Source of the DNA: Candidatus Uhrbacteria bacterium
GTDB lineage: Bacteria > Patescibacteriota > Patescibacteriia > SG8-24
Length of the DNA stretch: 5,874 nucleotides
Reading direction: 5' to 3'
Assembly (NCBI GenBank): GCA_016205965.1
Contig: JACQSM010000004.1
Coordinates: 1 to 5,874, forward strand
The position numbers were made by a program, and so were the translations under genes. The notes under the pieces are model-generated. The model worked only from the letters and a program-made list of their open reading frames with translations. It had not been told where the DNA came from and ran no database searches. This document shows positions 1 to 5,096 of the stretch, one piece after another. Positions within the stretch are counted from its first letter, which is position 1; each line of letters starts with the position of its first letter.

Positions 1-48
1 ATCTACAACTGGGCCGAGGTCGGCACGCCGGTGACGGTGGGCGCGTGA
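1..48 (+). CDS. C-terminal end of an unidentified protein (5' partial)
   Basis: Frame 1 from the left edge is open for 15 codons and ends in TGA at 46-48; the visible tail reads IYNWAEVGTPVTVGA. All fifteen sense codons end in G or C, as in the other native genes here, which is the main reason to treat it as coding. The tail is too short to assign a family, and I do not recognise it. No terminator hairpin is visible in the 61 bases that follow, so transcription could continue toward the next gene. It could also be a chance open frame at the window edge. Confidence 0.5.
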   Translation: MYNWAEVGTPVTVGA

Positions 49-109
49 GAAAGAAGGCGACGTTGCCACTATCGTTGCATTATTCGTATTGGTCAGTTAG
101 CATGTATCC

Positions 110-808
110 ATGAAATCATCGTGGTACGAATCAAAGGAGAAAGCAATCGCATTCCGAAAGCGCGGACACTCTTTGGGCGCGATCCAGAAGCGATACGGAG
201 TTCCTCGTTCGACGTTAGCGGGTTGGTTAATTAACGTTAAACTCAGTGCTGCCCAGAAACGGCGTTTGTTCGAGAATCGAATGCGCGCCTTGACCAAAAA
301 TCGCCATAAGGCGGCGGCATGGCATCGAGCGCGAAAAACCGCCAGCTTGCGAGAAGCGGAAGAAGCGGCCCGAAAAGTTTTAGGGAATATTAATACGAAT
401 GATCATGACGTCCTTGATATTATTCTTGCCGTCCTGTATCTTGGGGAGGGTTTCAAGAATACGGTTGGTACCGGTTTGGGCAACTCGGATCCGTTGATAG
501 TGCGGACATTCCTTGCCGTGTTGCGGAAAAACTACCGCCTGGAAACCTCGCACATCCGATGCGAACTCTATTTACGGGCAGACCACGATACGGAGAAAGT
601 AAAGCATTTCTGGGCCAGAGAATTGCGCCTGCCGATGCGGAATTTCAGATCGGTTCAAGTTGACGCAAGAACACGCGGATCCAAGACCTATGCCGGATAT
701 CATGGCGTCTGTGCCATACGTTGTGGCAATCCGACCATTCAACGAAAGCTGTTGTTCTTAAGTCGGATGTGTTTTGAAAAAATCGTTCGAGAACACGCGG
801 GCTCGTAG
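110..808 (+). CDS. HTH plus LAGLIDADG-like domain protein, possibly mobile
   Basis: A 232-aa basic protein with two parts. Residues about 7-42 form a resolvase/transposase-type helix-turn-helix (AIAFRKRGHSLGAIQKRYG, then VPRSTLAGWL). After a basic helical linker (about 45-95), residues 106-114 read LAVLYLGEG, which lines up position for position with a LAGLIDADG motif, with Glu113 at the acidic position. Then come NSDP (125-128) and FW (167-168), a pattern I recall from uncharacterised LAGLIDADG-related proteins in Patescibacteria and archaea. A single such motif suggests either a homodimeric nuclease or a DNA-binding descendant, as in WhiA regulators; cleavage activity is inference. The ATG at 110 is the only start that keeps the HTH whole; no clear Shine-Dalgarno site precedes it. 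GC is about 51%, well below the neighbours, with AT-rich patches such as 230-241, which suggests transfer. The stop codon TAG (806-808) lies inside the downstream tRNA gene. Confidence 0.8.
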   Translation: MKSSWYESKEKAIAFRKRGHSLGAIQKRYGVPRSTLAGWLINVKLSAAQKRRLFENRMRALTKNRHKAAAWHRARKTASLREAEEAARKVLGNINTNDHDVLDIILAVLYLGEGFKNTVGTGLGNSDPLIVRTFLAVLRKNYRLETSHIRCELYLRADHDTEKVKHFWARELRLPMRNFRSVQVDARTRGSKTYAGYHGVCAIRCGNPTIQRKLLFLSRMCFEKIVREHAGS

Positions 809-875
809 CTCAGTTGGTTAGAGCGCTTGCATGACACGCAAGAGGTCTCCAGTTCGACTCTGGACGGGCCCACCA
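799..875 (+). tRNA. tRNA-Val(GAC), CCA encoded
   Basis: A complete cloverleaf of 77 nt. The acceptor arm 799-805 (GGGCTCG) pairs with 865-871 (CGGGCCC) over seven pairs, one of them T-G. U8 and A9 are at 806-807. The D stem GCTC/GAGC is at 808-811 and 821-824. The anticodon stem CTTGC/GCAAG is at 826-830 and 838-842, with loop ATGACAC, so the anticodon is GAC at 833-835, which reads GUC and GUU valine codons. The variable loop is five bases. The T stem TCCAG/CTGGA encloses TTCGACT. The discriminator is A872 and the CCA end is encoded at 873-875. The 5' ten bases overlap the end of the upstream reading frame. Any separate tRNA promoter would lie inside that gene; I see only a weak candidate there (TTGTTC at 752-757, TGAAAA at 775-780). 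Confidence 0.97.
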
Positions 876-908
876 CGTAAAAACGGCAGTCCTGCTGCCG
901 TTTTTACG
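876..908. terminator. Bidirectional intrinsic terminator between tRNA-Val and the minus-strand cluster
   Basis: Bases 876-889 (CGTAAAAACGGCAG) and 895-908 (CTGCCGTTTTTACG) form a perfect 14-bp inverted repeat around the loop TCCTG. The core stem ACGGCAG/CTGCCGT is followed by T5 on the plus strand (901-905), and by T5 on the minus strand (complement of 879-883), so it can terminate both converging transcripts. It begins one base after the tRNA CCA end. The TAA stop (906-904) of the minus-strand 240-aa gene lies within the right arm. Confidence 0.88.
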
Positions 909-1626
909 TTTCCAGGGGAATGACCACGCCGACCCTGGCTCCGACGCGCGGGTGGGCCAGGTTCTCGGTGCCGGCGCCGAAGGTCATTTCGCCGGCCGGG
1001 GTGTTATGCACGATCAGCGTGCGGCCGTCGGCCAGGCGCGAGCCGAGGAGCATGACGCCGTTGTTTTTGTCCATGCGCTCTTCGCTTTCATCGCGCCAAT
1101 CCAGCTCCGTCGTTGCCAGACGTTCGAGCAGGAGGTATTCGTCGAGCGCCAGCCCGGATTCGCGGAGCGTTCCCAGGATCGCCTTGACCTCGCTCGGATT
1201 TTTGCCGGCCGTCCACGGTTCGACGCGCGGGGCCGTAGTGGTGAACAGGAGATACGGTCCCTCGGGACGCCTCGAGAGGCTCGTTGCGAGGGCGGCGGCG
1301 TTCACTCCGGCATCGAATTGCGGATCCATGTAGTGCTCGATGCCGGCCCTCGGCATGAGCCGTTCGATCTCGGGACGCCGCGCCTTCTCGGGGATCCAGA
1401 GCAGCGTTTCGAAAGGCCGCAGTTCCATCTTGGCGCGCAGCAGGCTAAGGATTTCCTTCGGAAACTCGAATTTCGGGACTTCGACGTCGACATCGAAAGA
1501 CTTGTACATATCTTCGACGGCGCGGCGTTCGGCCTCGAGTTCGATGATGCGCCGGAGGCCCTGGCGGTCGACGGTCGAGACGGCCGTTTCGCCGGACGGC
1601 GCCGAATTTTCAGGATTCCATTTCAT
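904..1626 (-). CDS. Hypothetical protein, 240 aa, last gene of the minus-strand cluster
   Basis: I do not recognise a characterised family. I chose the ATG at 1626-1624 because it overlaps the upstream stop as ATGA, a typical translational coupling junction; an upstream ATG at 1683 would add 19 residues lying inside the previous gene. The protein is soluble, with no signal peptide or membrane helix. Residues 1-20 are low complexity, about 21-42 form a charged helix, and 52-80 hold a conserved-looking block (FEFPKEIL, then RPFETLLWIPE). Residues 123-129 (GPYLLFT) look like a beta strand. The C-terminal block 190-238 (GVMLLGSRLADGR to VGARVGVVIPLE) resembles, from memory, a C-terminal module seen in uncharacterised proteins of Patescibacteria. 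Tight coupling suggests production in proportion to the predicted metallopeptidase, perhaps as partner, inhibitor or substrate; that is inference. The TAA stop sits in the terminator stem. Confidence 0.8.
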   Translation of the reverse strand: MKWNPENSAPSGETAVSTVDRQGLRRIIELEAERRAVEDMYKSFDVDVEVPKFEFPKEILSLLRAKMELRPFETLLWIPEKARRPEIERLMPRAGIEHYMDPQFDAGVNAAALATSLSRRPEGPYLLFTTTAPRVEPWTAGKNPSEVKAILGTLRESGLALDEYLLLERLATTELDWRDESEERMDKNNGVMLLGSRLADGRTLIVHNTPAGEMTFGAGTENLAHPRVGARVGVVIPLET

Positions 1627-3794
1627 GGGAATATTCGTTCTTCGTCGGTGCCGGACAGCACCCGCCGTTTCCATCTCTTCCACTCGCGGTCTCCGGTCAT
1701 GCGGGCGGCCATGGCCGGCCAGTTGCGCAGCGGTTCGACGGTCAGCAGATCGATGATGGCGCGTTTCGAATAGAGATCGGCCTCGAGCGCCCTGATCGCT
1801 TCGCGCGATTTTTTGAGCAATGCAAGGTAACTCTCACGATGTTCTTTAACGGCGTCTTGAATCCACTTTTCCGAGTAGAGCGCCGAATTTTTATAAGGGG
1901 CCAGCGCATCATTGAGCCTGTAGACCGCGGCCGCGGCATACCATGGCTTCGCATGATAATCGTAGAGGCCCTTCTCTTGTTCGGTTCTAGCCAATATCGC
2001 CTTCAATTTTTCTTTTTCGCCGATGTCCACGGCATCGACTGCCGGATCAAGACCGCCCTCGATGTAATAGGCCAGGATCTCGTCTTTGCCGGCTTCTTCG
2101 ATCATCTCTTCGACGTAGCGTCCGACGAGCGCCTTGAGCGTCGGCCAGCCCTGGAGACGTTCGATCTTTTTGGCCGTCGCGTCTTCGGCTTCGCCCATCC
2201 GGTGCAGCGCCGTTTCGATGTCCGGAGCCGGCTCGCTTCCCAGATGGGCCTTGCTCCATTGTTGGTAAAGGTGCTCGCTTCGTTCCTCGGACTCGCGTTC
2301 GATTTCCGCGACTTCAGCGTCGGTTTCGGGCTCCTTTTTTTTGAGTTCTTTGACGTAGGCGGCGATCCGTTGCCGGAGGCGGTCGAGATGGATCTGGCCG
2401 GTGAGGTGATGGATGGCATGCTGCTCCTCGTGCCGATATGTCGACCAACCATTGAGAAACGAGCTGGTCGCGGCTTTCTCGGCGATGATCGCGCCATCGA
2501 GGCGGTCGAGCAGTCGCATGCGATCGTTGACCAACCCTTCATCGATAACGCCGCTCGGCGTTTTCATGTCGGGATCGTTTTTGACCAGCTCGGTTCTGGC
2601 GCGGCTGGGGACGCGGGCGACGCCGGAAGTGAGCTTGGCGTTTTCGCGCTCTTCGTCGCTCGTCGTGCCGCGGCCTTCGGCATATGCGCCGGAGTGGATC
2701 AGCGCGTAATCTTCCAGATCGCCGCAGCGGAAATAGACCGTCACCGGCCCGGGGATCACCTGGATCCAGCCGACCGGCTCGCGGCCGAAGCAGACGCGGA
2801 AAATCTCTCCCGGCTTGTTCGACGACCCCATCAGTTCGTCGATAGCCTGGCGGCGGTCGAATATTTTTTCGACCGCCCGTCCGACCCGGTCGCGGGCGTC
2901 GTCATTGAGCCGGGCATCGTTCATCGATCGGGTGATGAAATCGGAAAGTTCCCGTTCGGGGAGCTCCGACTTTTTTATCCGGAGCGCGCCGGCGTAGACG
3001 TTCGTCGACGATTTCGCGCGGTTGTTGGATGCGGAGCCGTACTCGAATAATTCGCTCTGCGCCTTTTTTTGTTCGTCGGGGTTGCCGTAGATTTCAGCCC
3101 GGTCGAACATGTCGATGACCTCGCCGAGTTTTTTGCCGCCGGCGGTTTCCATCGATCCCATGATCCGTTCGCGCACGCCCTCGATAATTTTGGCGACGGC
3201 GCGGCGCTGCTCCAAGAGCGCCTCCTTGTAGTTTTTCATGTCTTCGCGCAGCTCGCCGTAGAGGCGCTCGCCGACCGCTTCCCGCCGGTCTTCCGGCAGG
3301 GAACGGAGAGTCGCCAAAATGCCTTTCGATTTTTTCCGGAGGGCGTTGAGCCTGGCTTCGGGGTCGAACGCTTTTTTAGCCTCGCGGCGTTCGCCGGCCG
3401 GGCGAGCCGCGATCGGCATTTCCGGAAGTTCGATTTCCGGCTCGGTCTTTTCGTCCCAGCCTTCCTGCGCGGTTCGAAGAGCCTGCATCTGGCCGAGGAG
3501 TTCGCGCAAAGCCTGGCGGCGCGATTCCTGGTCTGGGAAGGGAGTGTTTTCAAAAGAGATCAGCAAGGCCGCGTCCTCGCTATGCAGCCAGGCGACATCG
3601 ATGCCTTCGGCGGCGTAGCGCTCGACGGTTTTTTTGGGCAACAGCCTCGGTTCGGGTGCGCTCAATTCGGGATCGATCAGGGGATCGGCCTTTTTAGGCG
3701 CTTCGATCGGCAGATTTTCCGGCGGCTGGACAGCTTCCGGCACCGGCGGCGTTTCGGGGCCGCTGGCGGCGCCGGGCCGTTCAAACGAAGGCAT
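1623..3794 (-). CDS. Predicted zinc metallopeptidase (HEEQH zincin), 723 aa, uncharacterised family
   Basis: A large, mostly helical protein. Residues 1-55 are rich in Pro, Ala and Glu and probably disordered. Residues about 145-215 are charged helices, possibly coiled coil. Residues 330-370 look like a beta-rich block (IQVIPGPVTVYFRCGDLEDY). Residues 455-459 read HEEQH, an HExxH zinc-binding and catalytic motif, followed by H462, H463 and H469. A likely third ligand is E572 in KDEILAYYIEGG, 113 residues downstream; I recall the pairing of HEEQH with a later DEIxAY segment from uncharacterised Patescibacteria proteins. The spacing does not fit metzincins, where position 465 would be His but is Thr. 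No signal peptide or membrane helix is seen, so it is probably cytoplasmic. Substrate unknown. It starts 14 bases after the DHH stop; GAAGG (3802-3798) lies only three bases before the ATG. A TATACT box at 3808-3803 could be an extra -10 element, but no good -35 accompanies it. The gene carries several A6-A8 runs on its coding strand. Confidence 0.85.
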   Translation of the reverse strand: MPSFERPGAASGPETPPVPEAVQPPENLPIEAPKKADPLIDPELSAPEPRLLPKKTVERYAAEGIDVAWLHSEDAALLISFENTPFPDQESRRQALRELLGQMQALRTAQEGWDEKTEPEIELPEMPIAARPAGERREAKKAFDPEARLNALRKKSKGILATLRSLPEDRREAVGERLYGELREDMKNYKEALLEQRRAVAKIIEGVRERIMGSMETAGGKKLGEVIDMFDRAEIYGNPDEQKKAQSELFEYGSASNNRAKSSTNVYAGALRIKKSELPERELSDFITRSMNDARLNDDARDRVGRAVEKIFDRRQAIDELMGSSNKPGEIFRVCFGREPVGWIQVIPGPVTVYFRCGDLEDYALIHSGAYAEGRGTTSDEERENAKLTSGVARVPSRARTELVKNDPDMKTPSGVIDEGLVNDRMRLLDRLDGAIIAEKAATSSFLNGWSTYRHEEQHAIHHLTGQIHLDRLRQRIAAYVKELKKKEPETDAEVAEIERESEERSEHLYQQWSKAHLGSEPAPDIETALHRMGEAEDATAKKIERLQGWPTLKALVGRYVEEMIEEAGKDEILAYYIEGGLDPAVDAVDIGEKEKLKAILARTEQEKGLYDYHAKPWYAAAAVYRLNDALAPYKNSALYSEKWIQDAVKEHRESYLALLKKSREAIRALEADLYSKRAIIDLLTVEPLRNWPAMAARMTGDREWKRWKRRVLSGTDEERIFP

Positions 3795-3808
3795 ACGCCT
3801 TCAGTATA

Positions 3809-5011
3809 CTACGGCGCCAAGGCAGGTGTCGGAGAATTGACCTGGCGGGGATGAGATTGCGCGGCTGGAACTTTTCCTAAAGCGGCATTGATCGATTGCA
3901 AAACCGTCCGTTCGACTTCGATCAGGTCGGCCCCGGGGAAGCACAGGCGGGCCAGGCGGCGGTCGCCGACCGGTTTGAGATGCCGGACCAGGCCGAGGGC
4001 GTCGGCGTGTTTGAGCGCCGACACCAAGCCGCAGACCGTCGGCTCGCCGCTCGGCGATTCATACAGCAGGCAGACGATCTCGGCCTCGGGCGAGTTGGCG
4101 ATCAGTTCGTCGATGACGTCGGGCAGGTGCGCTTCGTCGGCGCCGGCTTGGACGAAATCCTGGCGGGTCAGCGCGGTCGTCGCCAGGTTGGCGCCCGGAT
4201 CGAACTTGAGCCGCGCCAGGGCCCGGCCCCAGAGCTTCAGCGTCGAGAGCGAGCGGGTGCGGTACAGGCTGCGCACGATCTGTTCGCGGCGGGCGCCGGC
4301 CGAAACCAGGTCGGCGGCCATCTCGAGCGTTTTCGGGGTGACGTTTTCGGTTTTGAAACTGCGGGTCTTGGCGATGACGCCGGCCAGGAGCCCGGTGGCG
4401 ACCTCTTCGTTGAGAAATGCCGAGCCGGCGTCTTTGCAGGCGCGGTAGACGAGTTCGGCGACCGAGGTGGCGGTGATGTCGATCAGGTTGATGTTGCCGA
4501 AATGTTCGCCGGCCGGCTCGTGATTGATGTTGATGACCGGGCGGTGATAGAAAAAGTCGGTGTGGCGCGAGAAGACGTCGCCGAGCGAGGCGTAGTCGCG
4601 GGCGTCGAGGGCGACGATGGTGTCGTAGCGGTGGCTGGAGACCGAGGTGCGGACGTCCCTGGCATCGTACTGCCCCGATTTCGGCGTCACCACGATGCGA
4701 AGTTCGTTGCCGACGATGTCGTAGGAGAGTTCGTCGACCTTGGCCCGCGAAATGTTCAGGCCGATGGTGAAGCTCTGGAGCTTGCGGATCTCGGGCGCGA
4801 CGCGTTCGATGCCGGTGAGGAAGCGCAGCGACTCGGGTGCGGCGAAACCGTCGCAGACGATCTCGACCTTCTTGTCGCGGCGCTCGAGGATCCGGGCCAG
4901 GGCCAGCGCCGTCGAGACTGCGTCGATGGTCCAGATCTTCGGCAGCGCGATCAAAATCGCCTTGGCGCGATCAAGCGTTTCCGTCACTTGCGTTGTCGTC
5001 GTCAGGGCCAT
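3809..5011 (-). CDS. Degenerate DHH/DHHA1-family protein, probable pseudoenzyme
   Basis: A 400-aa protein with the layout of NrnA-type DHH phosphoesterases, which hydrolyse oligoribonucleotides, pAp or cyclic dinucleotides using two metals. The N-terminal DHH fold (about 1-200) shows the usual strand-helix pattern, NINLIDITATSVAEL after motif III, and the DHHA1 region includes VIAKTRSFKTENVTPKTL. The metal ligands are mostly gone. Motif I HxxxDxD is P24, T28 and D30; motif II keeps D136; DHH reads N163-H164-E165; the Asp of the usual D-T-G-x-F segment is K215; the C-terminal GGH motif is replaced near 349-352 (GDRR). So binding is more likely than catalysis, which is inference. I chose the ATG at 5011-5009 because a longer frame from a TTG at 5065 would start in the -35 box of the gene's own promoter. 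The leader is about 19 bases with no Shine-Dalgarno site. First gene of the minus-strand cluster. Confidence 0.88.
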   Translation of the reverse strand: MALTTTTQVTETLDRAKAILIALPKIWTIDAVSTALALARILERRDKKVEIVCDGFAAPESLRFLTGIERVAPEIRKLQSFTIGLNISRAKVDELSYDIVGNELRIVVTPKSGQYDARDVRTSVSSHRYDTIVALDARDYASLGDVFSRHTDFFYHRPVININHEPAGEHFGNINLIDITATSVAELVYRACKDAGSAFLNEEVATGLLAGVIAKTRSFKTENVTPKTLEMAADLVSAGARREQIVRSLYRTRSLSTLKLWGRALARLKFDPGANLATTALTRQDFVQAGADEAHLPDVIDELIANSPEAEIVCLLYESPSGEPTVCGLVSALKHADALGLVRHLKPVGDRRLARLCFPGADLIEVERTVLQSINAALGKVPAAQSHPRQVNSPTPALAP

Positions 5012-5036
5012 GATCGGTGTCTTGATGAAGGGGGAG

Positions 5037-5065
5037 ACCATATCGCGGGTCCGGATCATTGTCAA
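5037..5065 (-). promoter_or_regulatory. Sigma-70-type promoter of the minus-strand three-gene cluster
   Basis: On the minus strand a perfect -35 box TTGACA (5065-5060) is followed by a 17-base spacer and a -10 box TATGGT (5042-5037, four of six consensus bases including the key TA and final T). Transcription should begin near 5030, about 19 bases before the chosen ATG at 5011. It would drive the DHH gene, the metallopeptidase and the 240-aa gene. The -35 box lies on the same bases as the -35 box of the divergent valS promoter. Confidence 0.72.
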
Positions 5066-5088
5066 ATAGGCGCCGATTCGGCTACGTT
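5059..5088 (+). promoter_or_regulatory. Candidate valS promoter overlapping the divergent promoter
   Basis: On the plus strand TTGTCA (5059-5064, five of six to TTGACA) is followed by 18 bases and TACGTT (5083-5088, three of six to TATAAT but keeping positions 1, 2 and 6). Transcription would start at about 5095, two bases or so before the valS ATG at 5097, implying a leaderless or nearly leaderless mRNA. No useful Shine-Dalgarno site lies before the ATG (AGG at 5091-5093 is too close), which fits. The weak -10 box keeps confidence modest. Confidence 0.4.
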
Positions 5089-5096
5089 ATAGGTCT

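Noticed and set aside
799..875. tRNA-Val as an integration site with a duplicated att sequence
   Set aside because: I looked for a copy of the tRNA ends or other direct repeats flanking 110-808 and saw none in the window; no integrase gene is present either.
1627..1683. A 19-residue N-terminal extension of the 240-aa protein from ATG 1683
   Set aside because: It would lie entirely within the end of the upstream coding sequence. The ATGA overlap at 1626-1623 is a standard coupled start.
952..1773. Plus-strand open frame of 273 codons
   Set aside because: Antisense to the 240-aa gene and the peptidase end. It has no plausible start signal, and it conflicts with the ATGA-coupled minus-strand genes.
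1839..3050. Long plus-strand open frame of 403 codons
   Set aside because: It lies wholly antisense to the metallopeptidase gene. The translation is rich in Phe, Asp, Gly and Arg with no recognisable motif, typical of the complement of a GC-rich gene.
3803..3808. TATACT as a separate promoter for the metallopeptidase gene
   Set aside because: No reasonable -35 hexamer lies 16-19 bases upstream, and transcription from it would start at or next to the ATG. Read-through from the DHH gene is simpler.
5012..5065. An 18-residue N-terminal extension of the DHH protein starting at TTG 5065
   Set aside because: The extension begins inside a perfect -35 box and crosses the -10 box, so it would lie upstream of the predicted transcription start. 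The ATG at 5011 is consistent with the promoter.
3896..5092. Long plus-strand open frame of 398 codons
   Set aside because: It is antisense to the DHH gene and runs across its promoter. The composition is dominated by Asp, Gly, Val and Arg and no family is recognisable, whereas the opposite strand gives a clear DHH-like protein.
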